From contig CAJUSH010000028.1 of the NCBI GenBank assembly GCA_910589045.1, forward strand, positions 7,676-44,080: a stretch of DNA of 36,405 nt, written 5' to 3'. Of this stretch, positions 1 to 8,614 are shown one piece after another. A program made the position numbers and the translations under genes. The DNA comes from an uncultured Eubacterium sp. GTDB taxonomy: Bacteria; Bacillota_A; Clostridia; Lachnospirales; Lachnospiraceae. The notes under the pieces are model-generated. The model saw nothing but the letters and a program-made list of their open reading frames with translations, ran no database searches and was not told the DNA's origin. Position 1 is the stretch's first letter. Each line of letters starts with the position of its first letter.

Positions 1-288
1 CGCAGCTTCTGCCGGCTTCTCTTCGGAGTCTGCCCTTCCGAACGCCTCCGCAGCTCCTGTCGGCTTCTCTCCGGAGTCTGCCCTTTCGGACGCCTCCGCA
101 GCTTCTGCCGGCTTCTCTTCGGAGTCTGCCCTTCCGAACGCCTCCGCAGCTTCTGCCGGCTTCTCTTCGGAGTCTGCCCTTCCAGACGCCTCCGCAGCTC
201 CTGCCGGCTCCTCTTCGGAGTCTGCCCTTCCGGACGCTCCTGCAGCTCCTGCCGGCTTCTCTTCGGAGCCTTCCTCTCCGGACGCTTC
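1..288 (-). repeat. 48-bp tandem coding repeat, about six units
   Basis: Units start at 1, 49, 97, 145, 193 and 241, each 48 bp (16 codons). The first five are nearly identical and the one at 241 is degenerate. Read on the minus strand, each encodes a variant of ASGRADSEEKPAEAAE. The units keep the reading frame of the FtsA-like gene, so copy-number change would lengthen or shorten the protein without a frameshift. More units may lie beyond the left edge. Confidence 0.95.
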
Positions 289-2394
289 CCCTTCGGATGC
301 TTTCTCATCTCCCATCGGCTTCTCTTCGGATATTTGCGCCCCGGATGTCTGTCCGTCGCCTTCCTCTCTGTCGCTCAGCTTTCCGGGCACGTCTGCCTGT
401 CCGTCATCCTCCGGAAGCTCCTGCCCGGCTTCTTCGCCGTCCTGCGCCGGCTTCTCCTCGGATATTTGCACCCCAAAGCCCTGCACATCCTCAGCAGACG
501 CTCCCCCGTCGATTTTTGCAGTATGATCTTTTGCCGATTGCTCCCCAAGCACCGCAAGCGCGGCGGGCTCCCGCGCCGAAAGATCCTCTGCATCCCCCGC
601 AGGCAGCACATCCTCCACCGCGGTGCGGTATGCCAGCACCGTCCAGTCCACGCTGAAATTCTCATAGATCAGCGCACTCATATTTTCCAGGCGGTTATTT
701 ACGAGGATATCCTCCTCCTCGTCGATCTCCACATCCATAAACTCTGCCAGCTGACGCACCGTATAATAGCTGCACACTTCAATCCGGTCGCCCTCCTGAA
801 TCTGGTACGTCGGCGGCTCAAGCGTCCCGTTTACAAGCACGAACCGCGGGCAGACCACCAGCTTCTGGTTGACCTCAAAAGAAATCGTGGATGAAGTATA
901 CTCCTCCAGCCGTTCAATCGTGTGCGCCGCGTTCTCGCCGATTGTGGACGGTATGATCTCGATCTCGCAATTCGGCTCCAGTCCGGTGTTGATATTGACC
1001 TCCCTGCCGTTCATCTTTACAATGGAGGACTCTCCCACCTCGCCGCGGATCATGCGCTGCTTGCCGTTGACGGTAAAATTGATCGCCTTCCCCCTGCGCG
1101 GGAAGAGATATTCATTCGGAAAGCCCGCCTGCAGTGCCGCGTCCACGATCGTCAGGCGGTTGTTATCGTAAAGCTGAATGCGCTCGCCGTTGAAATGCAC
1201 CATAATAAAATTGTTTTTCTGCTCGTAATAATTTAAGCAGATGCCAACCGGTGTTACGATCAGTGGATCCTTCTCAATATCCGGCTGCTGGAAATCGATG
1301 GAGCGCAGCACCTGCTCACCGCGCAGCGCCACGCGCTCCTGGGGCAGCTGGAGCACCTCGGATAGCCGCTCCACAAAGCCGTGCATCTTTCCGCCGCCGC
1401 CCACGACAAAGGTTGCGCTCACCGTCTTGTCACCGTTCAGCTCAATAATCTTCTCCCCGACACCCGTCGCGATCTTGTCCACCACCGGGCCGACCAGATC
1501 CCACACCTCCTCGGCGGGCACGCGGTGCGTAATGCTCATGATATCCTCAAATTCAACCTCGTCATCTTCCGTGGAGGAGCGCTTGATATGCTCCGCCATC
1601 TTGAAATCCACCAGATAGTGCTGGACGATCACCTCCGTCATCTCGTCCCCCGCGAAGGGGATCATGCCGTAGGCGATAATACTGCCGTCCTTCGTGATGC
1701 AGATATCGGACGTTCCCGCCCCCACATCCACGAGGGCAATATTCAGCATGCGGAAGTGCTCCGGAATCGCCACGTTAATGGCGGCGATCGGCTCCAGCGT
1801 CAGGTTTGCCACCTCAAGATCCGCAAGCCCCACCGCCGCGTAGAGCCCGTCTACCACGTCCTCCGGCAAAAAGGTCACAATGATATCGGCAGCCATCACC
1901 TCCGCCTTGTGCCCCTCCAGATTGGAATAGACCTCCTCGTTGATATAATATTTCATCACCGAATAGCCCACGCAGTAAAACCGGTACTTTGTATCATTTT
2001 CCTCGCGCAGAATCCCATGGGCCTTCTCAACGCCCAAAAGCTCCAGCGTGTGGATCATCTCTCCGGTGACAACGGTCTCCTCGGGGTACTCGTAATCCAC
2101 ATGCGTCGTCACAGTCTTTAACACACGCCCCGCAGCCGCGATGCAAACCTCCGTCAGGGGCTGCTCAACCTGCTCCTCCAGCCTCTTTTTCACCTGTCCG
2201 ATCGTCTTTCCGACCCTTCGGATATCATGAATCTGTCCGTCGAGCATGGAACGCGTGTCGTGCTCCCTGCTGTACTGGGCGATGACATGAAACTTTTCGT
2301 CCTCGTCCCGATAGCCCACGGTTCCTACCACATTGCGGGTTCCGATATCCAGACCGAAAACCAATCCCGTATCATCCATTTTCTGTGCCTCCAT
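1..2394 (-). CDS. FtsA-like actin-fold (ASKHA) protein with repeat-rich C-terminal tail, 3' end outside window
   Basis: 798 residues are visible and no stop is reached at base 1. The ATG at 2394 follows AAGGAGG with 5-nt spacing. The N-terminus reads GLDIGTRNVVGTVGY, the phosphate-1 loop of the actin/FtsA/PilM fold. The phosphate-2 loop is LVDVGAGTSDICI and the adenosine loop is FVVGGGGKMHGF. Residues 1 to about 400 form this ATPase-like core. About 400-580 is a mostly beta, NG-containing region that could hold small beta-grasp domains. From about 580 the chain is acidic and rich in Ala, Pro, Glu and Ser, ending in 16-residue repeats. FtsA proteins bind FtsZ and membrane; PilM proteins act in type IV pilus assembly. 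No pilus or division genes are visible here, so the specific role is open. The family assignment is firm, the function is not. The gene lies downstream of coaE. Confidence 0.8.
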   Translation of the reverse strand, partial: MEAQKMDDTGLVFGLDIGTRNVVGTVGYRDEDEKFHVIAQYSREHDTRSMLDGQIHDIRRVGKTIGQVKKRLEEQVEQPLTEVCIAAAGRVLKTVTTHVDYEYPEETVVTGEMIHTLELLGVEKAHGILREENDTKYRFYCVGYSVMKYYINEEVYSNLEGHKAEVMAADIIVTFLPEDVVDGLYAAVGLADLEVANLTLEPIAAINVAIPEHFRMLNIALVDVGAGTSDICITKDGSIIAYGMIPFAGDEMTEVIVQHYLVDFKMAEHIKRSSTEDDEVEFEDIMSITHRVPAEEVWDLVGPVVDKIATGVGEKIIELNGDKTVSATFVVGGGGKMHGFVERLSEVLQLPQERVALRGEQVLRSIDFQQPDIEKDPLIVTPVGICLNYYEQKNNFIMVHFNGERIQLYDNNRLTIVDAALQAGFPNEYLFPRRGKAINFTVNGKQRMIRGEVGESSIVKMNGREVNINTGLEPNCEIEIIPSTIGENAAHTIERLEEYTSSTISFEVNQKLVVCPRFVLVNGTLEPPTYQIQEGDRIEVCSYYTVRQLAEFMDVEIDEEEDILVNNRLENMSALIYENFSVDWTVLAYRTAVEDVLPAGDAEDLSAREPAALAVLGEQSAKDHTAKIDGGASAEDVQGFGVQISEEKPAQDGEEAGQELPEDDGQADVPGKLSDREEGDGQTSGAQISEEKPMGDEKASEGEASGEEGSEEKPAGAAGASGRADSEEEPAGAAEASGRADSEEKPAEAAEAFGRADSEEKPAEAAEASERADSGEKPTGAAEAFGRADSEEKPAEAA

Positions 2395-2532
2395 GCCATC
2401 CTCCTTAGCTCCTTACATTGCCGCACATCCGGCCGAAAAATCGCCCTGCGACGGGCCGGCTGCCTGCTGCCGCCATATTTTTACGGCCGGCGCAGCGGAT
2501 GCGCAGACCTTCTTTCATTACTCCATACACTT

Positions 2533-3126
2533 TTATCCCAAATGCAGCTGCCGGATCTGCTCCTGCACCCGGGCTTCATCCCCGTTGTTGTCGATCACGA
2601 CTCTGCAGTACGTCCGAAACACCTCATCCGGAAGCTGCGCCGCAAAAATCCGATCCACCTTTTCGCTGCTGTAGCCCCGGTCTGCCATGAGACGCTTCCT
2701 GCGCGTCTCCGGGTCGGCCCGGACATACCAGAGCTCGTCGCAGATCTCGTCATAGTGCTCCTCGATGAGCAGCGCCGCCTCTACGATCACATAATCGTAA
2801 ACACCGGCCTGCCGCTCCTTCTCCACCTCACCGAGAATATAAGCCTTCACCGCCGGATGAACAATATCATTTAAATCCCTGCGCCTGCGCTCATCCGAAA
2901 AAAGTACCTCCGCCAGCCTTTCTCGGCAGATCCCGCCGTCGGCGCGCCAGATATCCTCGCCGCCGAAGCGCTCATGCAGGCGCCTGTAGCACGCCGTCCC
3001 CGGCTCCATCAGCTCATGTGCAATCTCGTCCGCAATCAGAACACGCACGCGGTAAGCCTGCTTCATCGCCTTCAGCACGGTCGTTTTTCCGGCTCCGATG
3101 CCGCCGGTCAGCCCGATAAATTTCAT
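2533..3126 (-). CDS. coaE: Dephospho-CoA kinase
   Basis: This 197-residue protein has the normal length for CoaE, which phosphorylates the 3'-hydroxyl of the dephospho-CoA ribose in the last cytosolic step of coenzyme A synthesis. The P-loop GGIGAGKTT lies at residues 8-16. It is followed by the expected ADEIAHELMEPG and, further on, the HP of DIVHPAVK. The gene is just downstream of polA on the same strand, with 55 bp between them, an arrangement common in Firmicutes. The 138-bp gap to the FtsA-like gene shows no clear terminator, so readthrough is possible. Confidence 0.95.
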   Translation of the reverse strand: MKFIGLTGGIGAGKTTVLKAMKQAYRVRVLIADEIAHELMEPGTACYRRLHERFGGEDIWRADGGICRERLAEVLFSDERRRRDLNDIVHPAVKAYILGEVEKERQAGVYDYVIVEAALLIEEHYDEICDELWYVRADPETRRKRLMADRGYSSEKVDRIFAAQLPDEVFRTYCRVVIDNNGDEARVQEQIRQLHLG

Positions 3127-3181
3127 ATACTCCTGTTCCTCCGCATCACACCCTGCCGGTCAGTCCCGGGCGCTATATACA

Positions 3182-5836
3182 CTATTTCGCCTCATACCAG
3201 TCGCGCCCCTCGTGCATATCCACCTCCAGCGCCACCGAAAGCTGCGCCGCCTGCTGCATCTCCGCCGACAAAATCGCCGCCACGGCTTCCCGCTCCGAGC
3301 CCTCCGTCTCAATGAGCAGCTCGTCATGCACCTGCAGGATCAGCCTGGATGCAAGCCCCTCCGCAAGCAGCCGGTCATGCACGCGAATCATCGCGATCTT
3401 AATAATATCCGCGGCAGTTCCCTGAATCGGGGAGTTCATCGCCACCCGCTCGCCGAAGGAGCGCTGCATAAAATTCGTGGAGGAAAGCTCCGGCACGGGA
3501 CGCCGCCTGCCGTAGAGCGTCGTCACATAGCCGTCCCGTTTAGCCTGCTCCACCAGGGAATCCAAAAATTCCTTAATCCTCGGATAAGTGGCAAAATACT
3601 GCTCGATGTACTCCGCCGCCTCCTTCCTCGTAATGCCCAGATCCTCCCCCAGCCCGAACGAGCTGATGCCGTAGACGATACCGAAATTGACCGCCTTCGC
3701 ATTGCGCCGCTGCTGGTCCGTCACCTCCTCAAAGGGAATGTGGAATACCTGGGAGGCGGTGAGCCGGTGAATGTCCTGCGCCTGCCGGTATGCGTCGATG
3801 AGCATCTGATCCCCCGACATATGCGCCAGCACCCGCAGCTCGATCTGGGAATAGTCCGCATCCAGAAATACACAGCCCTCCCGGGGCAGAAATACCTTGC
3901 GGATGAGACGCCCGAGCTCCATGCGGATGGGAATGTTCTGCAGGTTCGGCTCCGTGCTGCTGATGCGCCCCGTCGCCGTGATCGTCTGGCGGAAGGTGGA
4001 GTGGATGCGCCCGTCGGCGCCGATACACTCCCCAAGGCCGTCCGCATACGTCGATTTCAGCTTCGTGAGCTGGCGGTACTCCAGAATCCGCGCCACAAGC
4101 GGATAATCCGGCGCCAGCTTATCAAGCACATCCGCCGCCGTGGAATATCCGGTCTTTGTCTTTTTTCCATAGGGCATTTTTAATTTCTCAAACAGGATCA
4201 CGCCAAGCTGCTTGGGCGAATTGATGTTGAACGTCTCGCCCGCACCCAGATAAATCGCCTGCTCCAGCTCCCGGATGCGCACCGTAAGGCGCTCGCCGTA
4301 ATCCTTCAGCGCCTGCGCGTCCGCGATGATGCCGCAAAGCTCCATATCCGCCAGCACAAAGATCAGCGGACGCTCAATCTCCTCATAGAGCCGCTTCATC
4401 CCCTGCTCCTCCAAAAGCGCCAGCATCGGCTCCTGTGCGCGAAGCAGCGTCGAAAGGAAATACCCGATATAGGTCAGCGCCGCCTCCCCCGTCTCTTCCT
4501 CCGCCAGTGCCTTTTTCAGCGTCAGCTTACCGAGCAGATCGGCCCGCGTCGGATACAGCTCATCAAGGTAAGCCTTTGCCAGATCCTCATAGACATACTC
4601 GTTCTTCAACGGGTTTAGCAGATACTCCACAACCTCCAGATCATCGACCTGCCCCCGGCAGCTTAGCGGGGCACCCTGGGGATAGATCAGCTTTAACTGG
4701 CTCTTTAAATCCATCGTCACCATATGCTTCCCTGCCGTGAGAAAATCCCGCACCTCCTCCGACAGGCATACGTCATCCATCACCTCCGTGACAGGCATCC
4801 AGAAAACCTCCTGCGGCTCATCGCACACCGCAAGCCCGAGAAGCTCGCCGTTTTCCACGAACAGGCGCAGCGCCGCCGTGCTTTTCAGCTCCTTCAGCCG
4901 CGTATGCACTTCCCGGGCATCGGAAAGCACATGCACGCAAACCGCCATCGACGGGGCCTGTTCCTTCTCAAGGTCAAAGCGCTGCAGCATATTTTTAAAA
5001 TCCAGCTCCCTGCAGAGCAGATATGCCTCCGACGTAAAAAGATTTCCGATCCTTGCGGACGAAAGCTCAAAGGGAATGTCGCAGTCCAGCCTGATCGTCG
5101 CGAGCACCTTGCTCATCTGCGCCATGTCATAATGCTCCCGCAGCGCCTCCCGCACCCGCGTCGGCTGAATCTCATCGACGTGCGCATATGCTTCCTCGAT
5201 GCTGTGATACTGTGCGATAAGCTTTGTAGCGCCCTTTTCCCCGATGCCTGCGACGCCCGGAATATTGTCGGAGGCATCGCCCATGAGCGCCTTCACGTCG
5301 ATAAACTCCTCCGGCGTCACCAGATAGCGCGCCTCTACATCCGCGGCGTAGTAATCCTCGATCTGTGTCCCGGTCTTTTTTGTCTTTGGAATGCGGATCT
5401 TAATGTGATCCGTCGCGAGCTGAAGCAGGTCCCTGTCACCGGATACAATCGAAACCTCCAGACCCGCCTCCTGCGCCCGGCGTGAAAGCGTACCCAGCAG
5501 ATCGTCCGCCTCAAGGCCCTCCTGCTCGATCGTCACCACGCCCATGGCCGCTAGCATCTGCTTCATAAGCGGAACCTGCTCCTTCAGCTCCGGCAGCATC
5601 GGCTTTCGCGTACCCTTATAGCCGTCATACATCTCATGCCGGAAGGTCGGCGCATGCACGTCAAAGGCCACCGTCAGATACTGCGGCTGCTCCTCCTCCA
5701 ATATTTTAAACAGAATATTTAAAAAGCCGTAAACCGCATTCGTATGCAGTCCCTTCGCATTTGTGAGATCGGGCACCCCGTAAAACGCCCGGTTCAAAAT
5801 ACTGTGTCCGTCAATCAGAACGATCTTTTCTTTCAT
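3182..5836 (-). CDS. polA: DNA polymerase I
   Basis: At 884 residues this is a full-length family A polymerase for Okazaki fragment processing and gap repair. The N-terminal 5'-3' exonuclease shows EGLEADDLLG, SGDRDLLQL and MGDASDNIPGVAGIG (about residues 110-200). The central domain sits where the 3'-5' exonuclease would be, but its first motif reads FVENGELLG without the acidic DxE pair, so proofreading is probably absent, as in many Firmicutes. The polymerase domain has motif A DADYSQIELR (about 659), motif B RRNAKAVNFGIVYG (about 709) and motif C QVHDELL (about 834). It starts 3 bp after the thioesterase stop, so the two are almost certainly co-transcribed and perhaps translationally coupled. 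Confidence 0.97.
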   Translation of the reverse strand: MKEKIVLIDGHSILNRAFYGVPDLTNAKGLHTNAVYGFLNILFKILEEEQPQYLTVAFDVHAPTFRHEMYDGYKGTRKPMLPELKEQVPLMKQMLAAMGVVTIEQEGLEADDLLGTLSRRAQEAGLEVSIVSGDRDLLQLATDHIKIRIPKTKKTGTQIEDYYAADVEARYLVTPEEFIDVKALMGDASDNIPGVAGIGEKGATKLIAQYHSIEEAYAHVDEIQPTRVREALREHYDMAQMSKVLATIRLDCDIPFELSSARIGNLFTSEAYLLCRELDFKNMLQRFDLEKEQAPSMAVCVHVLSDAREVHTRLKELKSTAALRLFVENGELLGLAVCDEPQEVFWMPVTEVMDDVCLSEEVRDFLTAGKHMVTMDLKSQLKLIYPQGAPLSCRGQVDDLEVVEYLLNPLKNEYVYEDLAKAYLDELYPTRADLLGKLTLKKALAEEETGEAALTYIGYFLSTLLRAQEPMLALLEEQGMKRLYEEIERPLIFVLADMELCGIIADAQALKDYGERLTVRIRELEQAIYLGAGETFNINSPKQLGVILFEKLKMPYGKKTKTGYSTAADVLDKLAPDYPLVARILEYRQLTKLKSTYADGLGECIGADGRIHSTFRQTITATGRISSTEPNLQNIPIRMELGRLIRKVFLPREGCVFLDADYSQIELRVLAHMSGDQMLIDAYRQAQDIHRLTASQVFHIPFEEVTDQQRRNAKAVNFGIVYGISSFGLGEDLGITRKEAAEYIEQYFATYPRIKEFLDSLVEQAKRDGYVTTLYGRRRPVPELSSTNFMQRSFGERVAMNSPIQGTAADIIKIAMIRVHDRLLAEGLASRLILQVHDELLIETEGSEREAVAAILSAEMQQAAQLSVALEVDMHEGRDWYEAK

Positions 5837-5839
5837 AAT

Positions 5840-6301
5840 TTATTCATCCTCAACCAGCGTGAAAAATTTTGTATCAATTTCAGGATACGAGCGCTTCAGC
5901 GACAAGGGCTTGCCGGAAAGTGTGAGGAAGCAGTGATTGCTCTGCGCAATGGTACGAAGCTCCCCCGTCTCCTTATCCGTCATCTCATAGACAACCTTTA
6001 GCTTGACACCGTTATAGCTCACCACCTTCGCGCTGATCACAACAGTCTCGCCGAAGCGTACCATGCTCTTGTACTCACAGCTCACCGAGAGCACGGGGCT
6101 TACGATCTCAAGCTCCTCCATCTTGTCATAGCCGAAGCCCATCTGCTCCATCAGATCCATCCGCGCCTCCTCCATCCACCGGATGTAGTTGGAGTGATGC
6201 ACGATGCGCATCTGGTCCGTCTCATAATACTTTACATGGTGCTCGTAAGGCTTTACCTTGATTTTTTTCGGACTGTATACGTCCACTCTAGTATCCATCA
6301 T
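5840..6301 (-). CDS. Acyl-CoA thioesterase, 4HBT hot-dog fold
   Basis: This 153-residue protein has the YbgC/FadM-type active-site region YYETDQMRIVHHSNYIRWME (about residues 25-44), where the Asp acts as catalytic base, followed by EARMDLMEQMG. Members hydrolyse acyl-CoA thioesters in the cytosol; the substrate cannot be told from sequence. Two adjacent ATG codons (6301 and 6298) follow AAAGAGG. It is the first gene of the thioesterase-polA-coaE run on the minus strand. It diverges from fhs across a 469-bp intergenic region. Confidence 0.88.
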   Translation of the reverse strand: MMDTRVDVYSPKKIKVKPYEHHVKYYETDQMRIVHHSNYIRWMEEARMDLMEQMGFGYDKMEELEIVSPVLSVSCEYKSMVRFGETVVISAKVVSYNGVKLKVVYEMTDKETGELRTIAQSNHCFLTLSGKPLSLKRSYPEIDTKFFTLVEDE

Positions 6302-6483
6302 TGATCAAAACCTCTTTTCTGTCCTAAAATTCCATCCGCAGACTCCGGCGAATCTATGCCGGCGTCCCGCGTCCGCATAAGATTCTGTGTAATACAAAAA
6401 TCAAATAGCTACACAGAGATAATTATGACATACCGGATATCGAATTTCAACTGCTGATATTTAATTTTTTTCCAAAACACCCC

Positions 6484-6512
6484 TTGACATTCCTGCCCCA
6501 AATATGGTACTT
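6484..6512 (+). promoter_or_regulatory. Candidate fhs promoter, clear -35 and uncertain -10
   Basis: A perfect TTGACA lies at 6484-6489, about 30 bases ahead of the riboswitch aptamer, the right distance for a promoter. The -10 is not obvious: windows 16-18 bases downstream are weak matches such as TACTTG at 6508. The position makes sense, the hexamer pairing is uncertain. Between 6302 and 6483 nothing else was recognised except the untranslated leader of the divergent thioesterase gene. Confidence 0.5.
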
Positions 6513-6519
6513 GTAATGT

Positions 6520-6624
6520 ACAGCCGCTGACGGATATGTGAATGGACACAGTGCGGCTGTCAGTAACAGCCCGGATGCTTCCGCTGTTACGGCTGAATAT
6601 ATATATGCCGACCGTCTGGGCAGC
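6520..6624 (+). ncRNA. ZTP (pfl) riboswitch upstream of fhs
   Basis: The 3' conserved element GCCGACCGTCTGGGCAGC (6607-6624) matches the hallmark of ZTP/ZMP-sensing RNAs. The 5' part contains CTGACGGATATGTG followed by GTG/ACAC-type internal pairing. Both sit inside an 8-bp stem, ACAGCCGC (6520-6527) with GCGGCTGT (6553-6560). An extra hairpin, CAGTAACAGC with GCTGTTAC, sits in the variable linker at about 6561-6590. ZTP riboswitches sense the purine-pathway intermediate that accumulates when 10-formyl-THF is short. They are known upstream of fhs, so aptamer and target fit. Ligand binding should turn the gene on by blocking the overlapping terminator. Confidence 0.93.
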
Positions 6625-6658
6625 TTTTCAAAAGGGGTTTTGGAAGGCTGCCCTTTTT
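6618..6658 (+). terminator. fhs: Riboswitch-controlled intrinsic terminator (attenuator)
   Basis: The arm GGGCAGCTTTTCAAAA (6618-6633) pairs over all 16 positions, counting three G-U pairs, with 6638-6653 across a GGGG loop. TTTTT follows at 6654-6658. The first seven bases of the 5' arm belong to the conserved 3' element of the aptamer. Aptamer folding and terminator folding are therefore mutually exclusive, the layout of a ligand-activated transcriptional ON switch. Confidence 0.93.
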
Positions 6659-6770
6659 GAAATCGGCCGGAGCCGGGAAGCCCTGAAAGCATGGAGGCAC
6701 CCTTCGCGCCCACGGACACACGCCCCAACCAATTCACATTATATAAATATGGAAAGGAAGGTATTTTGTC

Positions 6771-8441
6771 ATGAAAACGGATATTGAAATCGCACAGGAG
6801 GCCGCGATGCTTCCCATCACAGAAGTTGCAAAACCCTACGGCATTTCGGAGGATGATCTGGAATTATACGGAAAGTACAAGGCAAAGCTCTCAAACGAGC
6901 TGCTGGAGGCCGTCCGTGAGCGTCCCCAGGGCAAGCTCGTCCTTGTGACCGCCATCAACCCCACCCCCGCCGGAGAAGGAAAAACAACCACCAGCGTCGG
7001 GCTGGGCGAGGCACTCGGCCATATGGGAAAAAATGCAATTCTCGCGCTGCGCGAGCCCTCCCTCGGCCCGTGCTTCGGAATCAAGGGCGGTGCCGCGGGC
7101 GGCGGCTACGCCCAGGTCGTTCCCATGGAGGATCTGAACCTCCACTTCACCGGGGACTTCCACGCCATCACCTCTGCAAACAATTTGCTGGCCGCGCTGC
7201 TGGACAATCACATCCAGCAGGGCAATGAATGCAGCATCGACACCCGCCAGATCGTCTGGAAGCGCTGCCTTGACATGAACGACCGTGCGCTGCGCAACAT
7301 TGTGGTGGGCCTAGGCACAAAGGCGGACGGCTTTGTGCGCGAGGATCACTTTGTCATCACCGTCGCCACCGAGATTATGGCGATTCTCTGCCTCGCAGAG
7401 GATATGGAAGATCTCAAAGCGCGTCTGGCAAAAATCATCGTCGCTTACGATTATGATGGCAATCCTGTCACCGCCGGTCAGCTGCAGGCAGTCGGCGCCA
7501 TGGCGGCACTGCTCAAGGATGCCATGAAGCCGAACCTCATCCAGACCTTAACCCACACCGGCGCCATTGTGCACGGCGGACCCTTCGCAAACATCGCCCA
7601 CGGCTGCAACAGTGTCCGTGCCACAAAAACGGCCTTAAAGCTGGCGGATATCGTCGTGACGGAGGCAGGCTTCGGGGCAGACCTCGGCGCGGAGAAGTTT
7701 TTCGACATTAAATGCCGCATGGCAGGCTTAAAGCCCGACGCCGTCGTCCTCGTGGCAACGGTCCGCGCCTTAAAGTACAACGGGGGTGTTGCGAAGGCAG
7801 ACCTTGCCGCGGAGAACCTGGAGGCCCTCCAAAAAGGCATCTGCAACCTGGAAAAGCACATTGAAAATTTGCAGAAATACGGTGTACCCATCGTTGTGAC
7901 CCTCAACTCCTTTGTCACCGACACACCCGCAGAGCACGCGTTTATCAGGGATTTCTGCGAAAAGCGCGGCTGTGAATTTGCGCTGTCCGAGGTTTGGGAA
8001 AAGGGCGCTGAGGGCGGCGTCGCCCTTGCCGAAAAGGTATTAAAGACACTGGATGAAAAGAAGTCCGATTTTGCGCCCCTCTACCCCGACGAGCTTCCGC
8101 TGGAGGACAAAATTACAGTGGTCGCAAGGGAAATCTACGGCGCCGACGGCGTGACCTTCGCACCCGCGGCGGCACGCACCTTAAAGAAGCTCACGGAGCT
8201 TGGCTTCGGAGCACTTCCGGTGTGCATCGCAAAGACCCAGTACTCACTTTCCGACGATCCGTCAAAGCTGGGGCGGCCCGCTGATTTCAGCATCAACGTC
8301 CGGGAGGTATACGTCAACGCCGGGGCAGGCTTTGTCGTTGCCATCACCGGAGCTATCATGACCATGCCCGGACTTGGCAAAACGCCTGCCGCTTACGGCA
8401 TAGACGTAACAGACGACGGAAGGATCACGGGATTATTCTGA
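6771..8441 (+). CDS. fhs: Formate-tetrahydrofolate ligase
   Basis: Fhs, 556 residues (normal length), makes 10-formyl-THF from formate, THF and ATP, feeding purine synthesis and one-carbon or acetogenic metabolism in the cytosol. The ATP site TPAGEGKTTTSVGLGEAL is near residue 65, followed by LREPSLGPCFGIKGGAAGGG. The C-terminus keeps TMPGLGKTPAAYGIDV. The ATG at 6771 follows AAGGAAGG. It is a single-gene unit behind the ZTP attenuator and probably ends at the hairpin at 8575-8609. Confidence 0.97.
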   Translation: MKTDIEIAQEAAMLPITEVAKPYGISEDDLELYGKYKAKLSNELLEAVRERPQGKLVLVTAINPTPAGEGKTTTSVGLGEALGHMGKNAILALREPSLGPCFGIKGGAAGGGYAQVVPMEDLNLHFTGDFHAITSANNLLAALLDNHIQQGNECSIDTRQIVWKRCLDMNDRALRNIVVGLGTKADGFVREDHFVITVATEIMAILCLAEDMEDLKARLAKIIVAYDYDGNPVTAGQLQAVGAMAALLKDAMKPNLIQTLTHTGAIVHGGPFANIAHGCNSVRATKTALKLADIVVTEAGFGADLGAEKFFDIKCRMAGLKPDAVVLVATVRALKYNGGVAKADLAAENLEALQKGICNLEKHIENLQKYGVPIVVTLNSFVTDTPAEHAFIRDFCEKRGCEFALSEVWEKGAEGGVALAEKVLKTLDEKKSDFAPLYPDELPLEDKITVVAREIYGADGVTFAPAAARTLKKLTELGFGALPVCIAKTQYSLSDDPSKLGRPADFSINVREVYVNAGAGFVVAITGAIMTMPGLGKTPAAYGIDVTDDGRITGLF

Positions 8442-8467
8442 TTATTTTAAGAACAGATGTGAAATGA

Positions 8468-8614
8468 GACAAAAATGAAGCTGAAAAACAGTCCGGTTTT
8501 AACGATCCCGACGGCCGCCTGATCGAGGTGGGAACACCGGTGCAGCCGCGGCAGAACATCATTACGGCAGTGGCAAAACGGCGGTGCGGCGTGGCTGTGC
8601 CGCCGTTTTCCTGA
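8468..8614 (+). pseudogene. Remnant of a VOC/glyoxalase-family C-terminus
   Basis: After an in-frame TGA at 8465, the frame is open to 8614 and contains FNDPDGRLIEVGTP (from about 8498). This is the typical last metal-ligand strand of glyoxalase/bleomycin-resistance (VOC) proteins. The rest of such a protein is absent, and no start or ribosome binding site precedes it. The tail of the frame runs through the terminator hairpin. It is best read as the fossil 3' end of a deleted gene. The motif is short, so chance resemblance is possible. Confidence 0.5.
8575..8609. terminator. Bidirectional terminator between fhs and the kinase gene
   Basis: AAAACGGCGG (8575-8584) pairs perfectly with CCGCCGTTTT (8600-8609) around a 15-base loop. 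The arms give a short T run on either strand. It lies between the end of fhs and the stop of the convergent kinase gene, so it can serve both. Confidence 0.75.

Noticed and set aside
1..288. CRISPR array or intergenic repeat
   Set aside because: The units are contiguous without spacers and keep the reading frame, so this is a coding tandem repeat.
297..894. Plus-strand open frames over the left edge
   Set aside because: They are antisense to the FtsA-like gene, and their Pro/Arg/Leu-rich composition is the complement of its repeat-rich tail.
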